A stretch of 64,000 nt of DNA from Dipteris shenzhenensis (lineage: Eukaryota > Polypodiophyta > Polypodiopsida > Gleicheniales). The position numbers and the translations under genes are program-made. This document shows, in pieces, positions 9,837-20,383 of this stretch. Under the pieces are notes generated by a model. The model did no database searches. It was not told where the DNA came from and saw only the letters and a program-made list of their open reading frames with translations. Within the stretch, counting starts at the first letter, position 1; every line of letters begins with the position of its first letter. The stretch lies in NCBI GenBank assembly GCA_047967505.1, contig CM106538.1; one strand, written 5' to 3'.

Positions 9837-10085
9837 CATCCAAGGCATCCCAAGCAAAGCATCACACTCTGGCAAAGGCATAATGTAGAAGTCCTCTGCA
9901 TCCTGATTTCCTTGGATATGCATCCTCAACTTGCTAATGATAGGAGTGACAGGTGTGTTGAGTTCAGGGTTGGCCATATCACACATGCTGGATGGCCCCA
10001 TTTCCTCAGGCTTGATGCCAAGCCTTCTTGCCATATCAGGAGTTATGAAATTCGCCTTTGCCCTAGAATCAAAGAAAAACAAACA
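9837..10085 (-). pseudogene. Older gypsy element, aspartic protease fragment (right half)
   Basis: About 80 residues on the minus strand have the fold pattern of a retroviral-type aspartic protease: FFDSRAKANFITPDMARRLG, where the usual D-S-G-A is now D-S-R-A, and later the C-terminal flap segment ALLGMPWMY. The frame is cut at MPWMY by the intact gypsy insertion and resumes at 3290. At the other end it stops near 10085, just before an LTR on the opposite strand at 10112, so this remnant is sandwiched between two later elements. Confidence 0.8.
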
Positions 10086-10111
10086 ATTTTGATTTCTGAT
10101 TTTTCCCCATG

Positions 10112-10602
10112 TGTCATGTGCATGGTGTACCTAGGGTTGGATAGCAGGCTAACGTGGGTTACGGGATAGCATAGGGCTGGATGGCTATTTTTAGCCGAGA
10201 TTGCTGTATATAGAGATTGATTCATATATAGTGCTCGCTTTATATGGAGGGAGCTATTCATAGCATTGTGCTATCTATAGCGAGTTTCCTTCTATATAGA
10301 GGGAGGGCCAGTGCTATTGTGTAGATCAGTTGAGCGTTCCTCAACTGATGGATGGGACTTGGACCCAGGCCGAGACTCTGGCCATCTACATGGCGGATCA
10401 TAGGTGGTGTATTGAAGGTCTTTTGGACGGGCTCAAGTGGTATGGGACGCCTGGGTTAGATACGGGCCTATGGATGAGTCGAGCTGTAGCCCACGTGCTC
10501 GGGGGTGGTCGGGAGGATCGAGGCACCTATGCTATGATTCTGGTTGTATTGAGGACGAGATTCTAGGTCAGTGATAGGATCAGGTCCTGCGGGGTCGTGT
10601 CA
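10112..10602 (+). repeat. 5' LTR of a plus-strand gypsy element (491 bp)
   Basis: Begins TGTCATGTGCATGG and ends GGTCGTGTCA. Beginning, end and the internal TGGTATGGGACGCC block match the LTR at 262-782, so the two belong to related families. A primer-binding site follows at 10605. Several TATATAGAG strings lie at 10207-10310. Confidence 0.75.
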
Positions 10603-10604
10603 TC

Positions 10605-10617
10605 TGGTATCAGATCC
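10605..10617 (+). promoter_or_regulatory. Primer-binding site (initiator tRNA-Met type, slightly degenerate)
   Basis: TGGTATCAGATCC follows the LTR end after two bases. Compared with the plant consensus TGGTATCAGAGCC there is one mismatch. Confidence 0.75.
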
Positions 10618-10934
10618 GTCCTATCACGATTGAATTCAACGCGAGGTATGCAGAAAAGATGTCTTCCGGGTACGCTTTTTGAGATTGCTCTTGCAAATCT
10701 GAATTTTCACTCATGTATGGGCTGAATCGTTGGCTGATGATGTGCGCTCATGATTGGGAGAGTCGTGGAAGAAATAGAAGTCCATAGGCTATGTGCTCTC
10801 TCGGTTGCTATGTGTTTGGAAATCGTGATTCCCTGAGAAGGGTAGGTGATGAGAAGACTTGATGCTTTCAGCAAGAGATATGAGGATGGATGGTTTTTGA
10901 CCTATAACTTCCCATGCTTGGGTTGTTAATGTGA
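10618..10934 (+). other. Short leader-like stretch where gag would be expected
   Basis: About 320 bp between the primer-binding site and the pol remnant, with no gag, zinc knuckle or protease. Either gag and protease were deleted or the LTR and the pol remnant come from different elements. Confidence 0.5.
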
Positions 10935-13225
10935 TTGGTTGTGTTTGTCAAAGAGGACAACCAATCAGTTCAGGAAGGCTCTACTCTTTCTGCTTTAGAT
11001 AGAGAAAGGGCTGCTTTTATTTCAGATTTTCAGGATTGTTTCTCAGATGCACTTCCTCAAGAATTACCTCCCAAGAGGACCAAGGATCATCAAATTGATA
11101 TAATTCCAAGAAGCTCACCGCCTAATATACCTCCCTATCGTGTCAGTAAGGCACAACAGGAAGAGATAATGTCACAAGTGAAGGAACTCTTACAGCCAAG
11201 TAATCCTCCTTACTGTTCCCCTGTGTTGCTTGTGCAAAAGAAGGATGGTAGTTGGAGAATGTGTATTGATTATAGGGCTTTGAATAAAGTCACAATTAAG
11301 AACCGTTTTCCAATTCCACGCATTGATGATATATTGGATTGGTTGAAAGATTCCTCAATGTTCAATCGTATTGACCGTAAAAGTGGATACCATCAGATAA
11401 GTATACGGCCTGAAGATGTCTACAAGACTACCTTTCGCACTTCATTTGGCTTATATGAGTTCCTTGTGATGCCTTTTGGTTTGACTAATGCACCTGCCAC
11501 TTTCAATAGAATGATGGACAGAATTTTTAGAGCACACAGAAAGTTTGTGGGCACTTTCTTTGATGACATCATTGTGTTTTCTAAAAATGAGCAGGAGCAC
11601 AAGAAACACCTCACTATTGTGTTTCAAGAGTTGAAAAGACACAAGCTGCTAATAAACACCAAGAAAAGTGAGTTCTTTATGCATGAGATTCATTTTCTTG
11701 GTCATATAGTGTCAAAGGATGGAGTCAAGATGGATCTTGCAAAAGTTGAGGCCATAAGGAGTTGGCCAATTTTGCATGAAGTTAGAAGCTTCCTTGGGTT
11801 GTGTTCATACTATCGGAGGTTTATAAAGTACTTTGCAGAAATTGCTTCTCCCTTGCATGCTTTACAGAAGAAAGCTGTACCGTTTCGGTGGGGACCAAAG
11901 GAAAATGCAGCTTTTGAAGAGCTGAAGCAAAAGTTGTATTCTGAATCCGTTATTATCAATCCAGATCTTGCAAAACCCTTTGCTGTAACTTGTGATGCAT
12001 GTGGGAGCAGCATAGGAGGCACTTTGATGCAGGATGGCAGAGTGGTTGCATATGAGAGTAGAGGTCTCAAAGATGCTGAATTGTACTTGCAAACATACGA
12101 GAAGGAAATGTTAGAAGTGATACATGCTTTGACCACATGCAAACATTACCTTCTTGGAGCTGATTTTTATGTGTAGACAGATCATCAGTCACTTGGATAT
12201 TTTCTCATGCAGAGAAAATTATTTGAAAAGCACATGAGATGGGCTAACTTCCTCTCAATGTTTCATTTTCAAATTGTACATGTGCCGGGTAACAAAAATG
12301 TGCAGACAGATCATCAGTCACTTGGATATTTTCTCATGGAGCTGATTTTTATGTGCAGACAAATCATCAGTCACTTGGATATTTTCTCATGCAGAGAAAA
12401 TTATTTGAAAAGCACATGAGATGGGCTAACTTCCTCTCAATGTTTCATTTTCAAATTGTACATGTGCCGGGTAACAAAAATGTCGTGGCTGGTGCACTTT
12501 CCAGGAAACCACAGCCTGAAGCAGTCTCCAAGAAACCCAGTGTTTTAGCAGTGAGCATTGCTTACAACAATGTGTTAGATGTGATGAAAGATCAGTATGT
12601 TAATGATGCTGATTTTTCAACTATTTATGATCAGCTTTCTGATGGTCAAAGGCATGATCACTATATGTTGAAAGAGGGTTTCATTTTGATGCATGGACGA
12701 CTCTGTGCCACTGATTAGATGCGACAGAAAGTCATAATGGAAAGTCATGCTCCTCCATATGCAGGACATAGGGGAATTACATTAACAATTACAGCAGTGG
12801 AACAATACTTTTATTGGCCATCTTTGAGGAAAGATGTGGAAGAATATGTGAGAACATGCATGGTTTGTCATGAAGTAAAGTTTGACAGGCAGAAGGCATC
12901 TGGGTTGTTACACCCTTTGCCAATTTCGGATAGACCATGGCAAAGCATAGCTATGGATTTTGTGTTTGATGAGGTGCAGCCTGAAGTGAAAGAACATGAT
13001 GAACTTCTGGTCCCAGAGTAGATTCTGACACACAGAGATAGAAAGCTCAAGGGTAAAGTTATCCGTCGCTACTTGGTAAAATTTCAAAATTACCCATCAC
13101 TTGATGCGAAATGGATGGAGGAAGGTGAACTAGCAGATTCACCTGGGATATTGCAGCTTTACCTTGATGCTTTCCAATTAGAGCCGACTGCGGTCTGGGC
13201 TCCTACAAGTAGTTCAGCAGAATGA
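10935..13225 (+). pseudogene. Ty3/gypsy chromovirus pol, internally deleted and rearranged
   Basis: The first block (10935-12176, 413 aa) covers reverse transcriptase and most of RNase H: MCIDYRALNKVTIKNRFPIP, MPFGLTNAPATF, a catalytic FFDD near 11560, and VTCDACGSS for RNase H, where TDAS is usual. It ends at an in-frame TAG (12174-12176) just before the TDHQSL motif. 12177-12482 holds repeated copies of the RNase H segment. The integrase HHCC finger follows (about 12755-12890, AGHRG to CMVCHEVK), then the frame jumps from AMDFV (about 12960) to the C-terminal tail, so the D-D-E core is missing. After a TAG at 13019 a chromodomain-like tail is readable (13021-13225; RRYLVKFQNYPSLDAKWMEE). 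It cannot make a working polyprotein. Confidence 0.92.
12177..12482 (+). repeat. Partial tandem triplication of the RNase H segment
   Basis: The segment starting ACAGATCATCAGTCACTTGG occurs at 12177, as a short copy near 12304 and again near 12358. The two long copies (12177-12301 and about 12358-12482) each run to GGGTAACAAAAATGT. The short middle copy is joined to another copy of GAGCTGATTTTTATGTG from just upstream. This looks like template switching. Confidence 0.88.
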
Positions 13226-14859
13226 GTGTCTGGAGCATTACCTGGTGTTCGAGAGGGGGGTAGCACCTCCACTCCCTCAGTACAGACGGGCTTACCGTGA
13301 TTTCATGAGGTCACTTGATGACACTGTATGTTTCATCTAATAATGTGTAATTAAACGCAGCATGGTGCCTAGCACATAAGCGTAATTAATCCCTAGGCCC
13401 AAAGGCATTCCAAGGAATTAAAAGAGTGGTTGGGAAATGATGACATGGCATTTTTAATGGACCCCCTAGAGGGCCATGTACCTTCAGTGGCCCCCCTAGA
13501 GTTCTAGGTGGTTCTAGTGCCTTCTACATGCTTCTTTGCCATTCCTGGACTTTCTTGGGCCTTCTACACTTCACATGTGTGGTTTTCTCTCTCATCTTCT
13601 CCCTTTGTTGAGATTTTGGATTGGTTTTTCAGGCTCTTTCAGCTGAATTTCGTTTTTCTTCATAACTCAACTCGTTTGGATTCCTCGACTTCCGTTTGGC
13701 CCGATGGCTTCCCCTTTGCCTCCCCTTCGCAGTGATATGCTTTTCCCTCCATGCGTTTGGTAGAACGGGCAGAGCTGAGCAGTTCTTTTGCTAGTTGAAT
13801 TTGCAAAAGTGGCTTTTTTTGGACCTTTTTGCTTCTACAGCCTCCTGGGCCTCTCCTCTTGCAAAGCTACAACTTTCTATTGAATTTCGAGTGGTCCCAC
13901 ACGTTGCTTGACTGTTTTTTCTCAAATTTGGAGGACTTTCCGGCGATGAAACTTCTCCAAAACCTTCTTAATGCATTCCTCTCTGAAGCACGCTTCTTTT
14001 GAGCCCAAGAACTCCCACTTCTTCGCGATAGAAGTGCTTCTTTTCGCATTTTTCAGCGGAATTCTTGCTGGTTGGCTCTTGTAAATGCTCTTTCTTCATG
14101 CCTTTGCACTCCTCTTTGGTTGAGAATGCAATTGGGCATTGGCTACTATGTCCTCTTGGCGATTGAGGACTCCCTTCTAGTTTTCAGGGCTTGGTGAGTT
14201 GTGATTTTGCTGCTGCAATTTCTTTTTGCCATAAGCTATTGGTTGGCCTCGTGTGCTGCCTCTTTCTAGGTTCACAAGTGCCTAGGCAGTGCTACATGAG
14301 TCATTCTTTGGTTGGGTACTTTGCTGATTTTATTTTGGAGCTTTGAAAAGCTTTGTGAATGCCATCTGGAAACCACTCAAAGAGAGTGCAGCTGGGGTGC
14401 AGTGTGATTGCATTTGGACAGCCAATGGAATTGCACTTGGAAAAGAGAATGCCTTTGGATTGAGCCTATGGGCTCGAGCAAAGTGGGAGGTCTTGGGGGG
14501 AAGTAGCATACTGCAACGAATAAATCCCGACTATTTGTGTGTTGGACTTGGATCCATAGAAATCTGGAGCGTGTATCTCTCCGCTCTATTGAGATGGTCC
14601 CTAAAAGGGGGGACCTGTAAAGAATTGCTACTCCTCTTGATCCTCATACTCTCCTCGCCACATCTCTATAAGCAGACTCCCATGTGTACCCGCTGACTAC
14701 TAGTAGTGGGTGCTCTGACTCTGATGTGTCTCTGTATAAAAGACTATGTCACGACCTGTATAAGATTTCGTGAAGCTCCCTTGTTTTGACCATAAGGTAC
14801 CATTACAGTTCCAAATGGTGCAGGACATGTTCTCAGTAGCTGAGTCTCATAGACCCCGC
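13226..14859 (+). other. Probable 3' LTR and downstream repeat DNA, boundaries unclear
   Basis: A polypurine tract GAGAGGGGGG at 13250-13259 directly precedes TAGCACCTCC, the expected place for the 3' LTR of the pol remnant, but this sequence does not resemble the LTR at 10112. A second tract-like site, AAAAGGGGGGACC followed by TGTAAAGAATTG (about 14606-14630), and a TATA-like TGTATAAAAG near 14732 hint at another LTR start. No gene recognised; the 117-codon frame at 14343 has no known domain. Confidence 0.4.
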
Positions 14860-16054
14860 CTCCCTATGTGGAAGGAGGTGTCATCCATCTTGAACTACCG
14901 CCCACTTCCAATCTTTGCGGGCTTGATCCCGTTGCTATATCAGAGTGTGCCTCTCCTCAACTTGTAAGGGGGTGAGATCCTCATCCATGGATATCGATGG
15001 CTGGTCCCATAAGACCGATCTATGGCGTAAGCTGAGAGTCGCGCCTGAGCATCATGGAAGCGTATATAAGGGAATGCTGTCGATTGGGGTCTCTCCCCAC
15101 CCGCCATGCCCTCTCAATCTTGTGCTCAGCTAACCCAAGAGTAGTGGCCACAAATGCAGTCGCATCGCTCATCGGTGTAGCCTTGGTGTGTGGAATGCCA
15201 CAGACTCTGATGTTGAGAGCCTTACTGGCTCTCTGCTACTGCTCCATGAAAGTGGCTGAAACGGTTGCCTTCGCAGGTTCCCGTTTGGCCACATCTACCC
15301 ATCTGGATGTCTCCTTGATTACAGATTGCATGCTTGCAATCTGTGCCTCGACCACTGGGGTACTCACTGGGGCTGCATGGATGGCTGCTGCGACCTCTTG
15401 TCAGAGCAGCAAGATGTCCTGTCTGAGCCCCTGGATGAGGCTAGCCTGCTCTTGAATGACGCGGACCTGCTCCTGTATGGCACGAGCCTGCTCCTGGGTG
15501 AAGCGGGCTTGCTTCTGTGCGAAGGGAGTCAACTCCACCTCGCATACATGAATGCTGTGTACCTCTATGACCAGAGACTCCTAGACATCTGGTGGTGGGT
15601 CAGCTAGTCCTCGCCCAAGTTGAAACTGAAAAGGCTGTAGTACAAACTCGGAGAATGGGGCAAGATGGTGGCCGGTGATTGGGCTAGCTGGGTGAGATAT
15701 GGGGATGACTGAAGCATGAATGGAATGATACCAGTTGAGGGTGGGAGAGATGGCTGGCTGAGAGGGAGAGGGGAAAGAAAAGTCGAGTAGTAGTGTGGGA
15801 CATTGTATGACACCTCTGATGTAGGTGACATAGGCAATGAAACGAGAGAGGGTGGAGATCTGTGTCGACCCCTTTGTTGCGGGAGAGGCGGAGGGAGTTG
15901 ATGTTGGACTTCCTGTCATGGGCATATCTATAGCTGAAGAAAAAAATGGAGTCGGTGTGACTGTAGATATGGCTATGGCTGAGACTGGAGCTGAAGCTGA
16001 AGCTGAGGTAGATCTCGTCTTATGAATATCCACTCTGAGTCCACTCAGCTGCAA
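14860..16054 (-). pseudogene. Decayed protein like a LINE ORF1 (coiled coil, RRM-like domain, basic tail)
   Basis: Reading the minus strand from 16054: a Ser/Thr/Pro-rich N-terminus (open to about 15581), then a heptad-like stretch with QEQARAIQEQVRVIQEQ near 15450-15510, then an RRM-like core with ALNIRVCGIPH (about 15205) and HKIERAWRVGRDP (about 15110), then a C-terminal domain beginning DEDLTPLQVEERHTL near 14980 with QARKDWKWAVVQDG. This order matches ORF1 proteins of LINE retrotransposons (coiled coil, RRM, Transposase_22-type C-terminal domain), which coat element RNA. Several in-frame stops break it (for example near 15400, 15235 and 15030). No matching ORF2 lies downstream on this strand. 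Family assignment is by pattern and should be treated as probable. Confidence 0.55.
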
Positions 16055-17385
16055 ATGTTCAAAGGTTCAAGTACATGGTTGAACCTGAAAAAGGCAGCTA
16101 AAGTGATGACAAAAATGGACAACAAAGTGGTTGTTGTGACACTTTTGAAGGGTTAAAGACTCACATTCATGGGGTAGAGGTGAATTCATCCATTTGGCAC
16201 TTCGTAGGAGAGCCTTTTCTTTTGGCACTTATTTTCAGCTCTATTTCAGCAGGATGCCTATAAGTGGACTTGGCTTCGAACTTGGACAGGGTGCACTACA
16301 TAGAGTCCAGACCAGCTGAAGTGCAGCCTAGATGGGTTTATGTGGAAGGAGGTCATATGCCCATGGGTTCAGGGGGTCAGTCGGACATTGATGATGGCTT
16401 GCCAGAGTTGCACCATGCTTACATGACCCTACCATCCGATGTCATGGCTGATCTATCGTAGATTGTTTGGATAGGATAAGGTAAGATGATTGTGAACAAG
16501 TTTTCCAGTCTCATTCTGTGGCATGTATCCTTGCTAGCTAGGTTACTTCTTGTTTACTAGATGCCCTGGCTGATCATTTGGTGGATCTGTCTAATGGTGT
16601 AACCTGATTGTATATGGCTGTTATAAATGATACAAAGGGTAGGCATGACAAGTTTACACACTAGGTCATAGGAATTGGTTGAGTTATGAGGACGATGTAA
16701 TAGATCTATAAAATGCTCTTTTGAATTTGATAAGAAACAATGGGTGCACTAACCTACAGCAGCCATAGCTTAATACTTGAAACTCCTTTTGTGAATTCAT
16801 CCTTGTTAGAAATAACCAGCAAGAGCACAACCAGCAAGAGCCACATGTAATAAGTGTAGAAGTTGTGTACAAGATGCCACAGGAAAGGTCAAGACTGAAG
16901 TCTAAGACCCCCACAACATAGATCCATGTATAGGTGGGTAACGGGTTCAAGTACAAATACAAGGTGCTGATATTCCATGATTCACGCTCCTCTGAGCTTC
17001 AGTTGTTGAAGGAACAAGGGGAGTAGACTCCCTATTTATATCTAGGGCATTCCCTGCTGTCAGCAAGGGTGCCACCTAGACCAACTTTGTTTGATCTAAA
17101 GTCCGACCACTAGGAGGTTGGCTATCTGCTGTACAGCTTAGACCTGAAAGATGCTGTGCGAATCATCCTTGCATGACTTTTCAGTGTGGCTAGTAGGGTG
17201 GGCTGTCTCTCTCCTCATCTCATGGAGTAAGCTATGGATGTCTCGAACCTCATAAAATCAGACAAGCTTGATCAATCATGCTTCTGAAGGTTTATGTTGA
17301 AACACCTCTATTCTATGAATCTCACTTTTGTAAAGCACATGTACCATATTGTTGCCAAATGATTATTTGATCTTTGTGTTTACAG
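16055..17385. other. Non-coding stretch upstream of the SHMT exon
   Basis: I searched for the preceding SHMT exons (PLP-lysine TTTTHK region, HLVLWDLRP region) and did not find them. The 65-codon frame at 16264 has no recognised domain. If the SHMT gene is intact, this is part of a large intron. Confidence 0.4.
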
Positions 17386-17624
17386 GAACCCCAGCGATGA
17401 CTTCAAGGGGCTGCGTAGAATTTGACTTCGAGATGGTTGCAGAGTTTCTTCTAAGGGCATTGCATATAGCTATCAATTTACAGAAAGAGCATGGAAAGCA
17501 ACAGGACTTCCTCAAAGGCTTGCAAAACAACAAGGACGTCTATGATCTTAGACACACTATTGAAAAATTTGCCTCTACCTTTGAGATGCCAGGCTTTGAC
17601 GTATCAACCATGAAGTATAATTAG
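17386..17624 (+). CDS. SHM: Serine hydroxymethyltransferase, last exon only
   Basis: SHMT is a PLP enzyme that interconverts serine and glycine, supplying one-carbon units and, in mitochondria, working with glycine decarboxylase in photorespiration. About 79 codons match the C-terminal end of plant SHMT: TPAMTSRGCVEFDFEMVAEF, then LQKEHGK, GLQNNKD, and the terminal FEMPGFDVSTMKYN before TAG. TSRG is the strongly conserved loop. The exon starts after a pyrimidine-rich TTTGTGTTTACAG acceptor, and the GA after the AG would complete the Gly codon that precedes TPAMTSRG. The exon is free of stops and shifts. No other SHMT exon is visible within the 17 kb upstream, so this is either the end of a gene with very long TE-filled introns or an orphan fragment. 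Cytosolic or organellar identity cannot be decided. Confidence 0.85.
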
Positions 17625-20355
17625 TATAGAGTTTTGGCCAACATTTTCTGCACGGCCCTTACGGTTGTAAGACTACATGCCCACAAGTTGTAGCATTCAA
17701 GATTCTGTTGTAATATTATTCAAGCACTGCTTCATCTTGCGCTCTTTTTCCCCTCCCATGTCTAATGATGCTATTGTATTTTTGGTAGGGCATTTTTAGC
17801 ATACTACCAAGAAAAGTAGGCTATTTGCATATGTATATGATATGTAGTTCTGCACAGTTCTCAGCTGTGGTCCTTTACATTGTTATAATGGACTGAACAG
17901 GTATACTGAAAGTTACTGGAGTGGAAGAGTATGAAAGCTGGTTACAAGCCCTTATGTTGTATTGTAATTTATCAGAGATTCTGATGGATGATATTCAAGG
18001 AGATGCTGTAAATGTACTGTTTGAAAATTCTAAATATGGCTGTGTTTTTAAACTTCTATATATTCCTATATGTTTTGAATTTCTTTCTGCTCTAGTTCAT
18101 TTTTTTAAAATAGAGAAAATAACTTTATATTAATTCTTGAAAAACCAAACATACAAATGAGCAATCCGAAAGGTGCTGATTATGGGGAAAGAGAGAAGGA
18201 TTGGTTGTCAGGAAAAAACCAGCCTGTTTTCAAAGAACCCAACTCACAGCCCAGGTAATCTTTTGAATAGGGGCTAATAACTAGGGTGGAGGTCTATATA
18301 TCCAGTGAATCCTCGCTTAGCAAACACATAAAAAGTACGTGCAGGCCAAGCCTTGTAGAAACGCTCCTATCTTTTGGCAGTCGTCCAAGGTCCCAGGCTC
18401 TGAGATGGCGTGTAGGGTACTAAATGGCATCTTGCCAGATGGCGACGAGGGTAGTTGTTGGGGGAACGTTATGGCCTTCTATTACAAAACTGCAGTGGTC
18501 AACCTAGATGTTCTAGGCAATGATGCTAGACACCGTCTCCCAAACACTATCCTTTGGTGAAGACATGATGTTGGTAGGAAGGAGGCGTTGCATCTTGTGT
18601 CTCTTTCTTGAATACCCGTTGGCCTTGGATCTTGTAGAATGGAGAGGTTGGATCAATGGAGAAGGCATGAGCCCCTCCAAGTGAAGTCTCACTACGTGAT
18701 TTGTGTGTTGGCAACAATTTGAAGGGCATCTATCCAAATCCTTTGCACTACTGGGTAGCTCTAGAGAAAATGCGGAATCATCTCCAGAATTTGTATGTGC
18801 AACAGTGGCAACTACAATCTATCTGAAAGGGCCAATGGGCAAACCTCCATGCGCTACCATCCATAAGAAATTGGAGATCTTCTATGGCTTGTGGCCGTGG
18901 GTCTATAGACGTGAGTAAACATGGAGAACCTCTTGGGGAAGCTATTGCTCCACCTAATGACACGATCTTGAAAGGGTCCAGGCTATTTTCTCCGGTTTGA
19001 AACATCCATCTATGCGTGTCATGACAAGAAGCGAACCTCCTTTACCTTGTCGGAGTGCCCTACTTGTATGGGCCAAAACTACTCATTGCTCTAGTACAAA
19101 AGCTTGCAACTCACTCTCCAATACTTGGGCAATTTGTTGCTTTGCTGAAATATCAAAGCCCACTTGATAGCCTAAAGTATCTCGCTCACTTTGTGCCCGC
19201 GTGGAATCCATTAGAGGCCAAGTGCAACCTCCCAATCTTGGATCTCTTGAACATCCTTTGTCTCACTGTGAGGAAGCCAAGTAATTTGGTCTAGTTGATA
19301 TTGGCTCCCAAGGCCAAACAGTATATATCTAGGGCTCCCAAGATCCCCTCTAGGTGCTCTGTCCTGCCCTCCATAGAGTGTTCGTGTCGTCTGCGAACTA
19401 CTCCTTTTGACGAATTGAGAGCTGCAACCCAGTAAGGCGTGTTGCCTGAGAGAGTAGAAAGAGGGGAGGGCATGAAGAGAGGTAGAAAGGGAGGGGGGAA
19501 GGAATATCTAGTGGCATGGAGTGCAGATGGATGGGAGGGGTTGGGGGGAAGATGAGACAAGCTTTCCTATGTGTCTGTGTAGCCGTCTGAGTAGTCTGGG
19601 CCTCTAGTTTTTGTGGGTCTGTTGGGAGGGGTTTGAGGTTGATATAAGGGGGCTCTACTTTCTTGCTTTCCTTGTGAAGGGCGGTGAACTGATGCCTTGT
19701 CTATTGCCACTCATCGCCAAAGATGCACCATCTTATCGAGCTTTCTTTGCTCCACCCTAGTCCAACCCCCTCAAAGGGCTCCACCCATGGGGTTTGGGGC
19801 TCTTGCTATTGCCTGGGTGGGCACTGAGCTCTGTCCTCATGAAACTCCCATTGTTGCCCCTGATAAGGCCTCGAGGGGAGGGGGGCCTCATGCCCCTGTG
19901 GGACAAGCTTGTGCCAAATGGACATTGGTAACCATTTGTCGAAGCTCTCCACCATCAAGTGTCTCGAGGAAGATCTCATCCAATTTAGTCTTTAGGGTCT
20001 CAACCATCATCCTAAGGCATGGGACCACAATATCAAAATCATTTCTTCTGAGGTTGGTAGGGACCACTATGCTAATACGCAGATACTTCTTTAGGACCCC
20101 TAAGAGTGGAGCATCAGGAACACGACACAATGCATTGTGTCCATGTCATCTATTGTGAACCCGTGGTACCAAGGGATGAAGAAAGTGTAGGTTAAGGAAG
20201 TGTGGGGTTAAAGGTCACTGTGCCTTTACCCCAGTTATGTACAATACTTAAACACATATATAAATGAATGAAAAAGAAGATTAGGGTGTTTTGCACCCAC
20301 CAAAACTTGTGTGGCTCTCTGTTTCTCTCTCTCCCTCTTCTGTCCTTGCTTCCGT
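17625..20355. other. Presumed SHMT 3' flank and repeat DNA; possible LINE reverse-transcriptase remnant on minus strand
   Basis: After the SHMT stop there is AT-rich 3' sequence. Between about 18350 and 19560 the minus strand, read with several stops, has LINE-like words (ALDIYCLALGANIN, then HLASNGFHAGTK) that resemble the region after the catalytic core of L1-type reverse transcriptases. I rate this weak. An 80-codon minus-strand frame at 19888-20130 is not recognised. The 5' LTR of the copia element must end at 20369, but its start could not be fixed. Confidence 0.35.
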
Positions 20356-20369
20356 TGAGAGCACTCTCA
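20356..20369 (+). repeat. End of the 5' LTR of a copia element
   Basis: The LTR ends ...TGAGAGCACTCTCA, itself a 14-bp perfect palindrome, two bases before a primer-binding site. The LTR start upstream is not identifiable by eye, and no 3' LTR follows the element. Confidence 0.6.
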
Positions 20370-20371
20370 AC

Positions 20372-20383
20372 TGGTATCAAAGC
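20372..20383 (+). promoter_or_regulatory. Primer-binding site of the copia element (initiator tRNA-Met type)
   Basis: TGGTATCAAAGC, one mismatch from the plant consensus TGGTATCAGAGC, two bases after the LTR end CTCA. Confidence 0.85.

Noticed and set aside
10330-10566. 78-codon frame in the LTR
   Set aside because: Lies wholly within the LTR at 10112-10602; the matching LTR at 262-782 has a different, unrelated frame.
15054-15455. 133-codon plus-strand frame
   Set aside because: Antisense shadow of the LINE ORF1-like remnant, which explains the sequence better on the minus strand.
15581-16054. Read as a separate secreted or cell-wall Pro/Ser-rich protein
   Set aside because: It leads directly into the coiled-coil and RRM-like parts of the ORF1-like remnant in the same frame; treated as its N-terminus.
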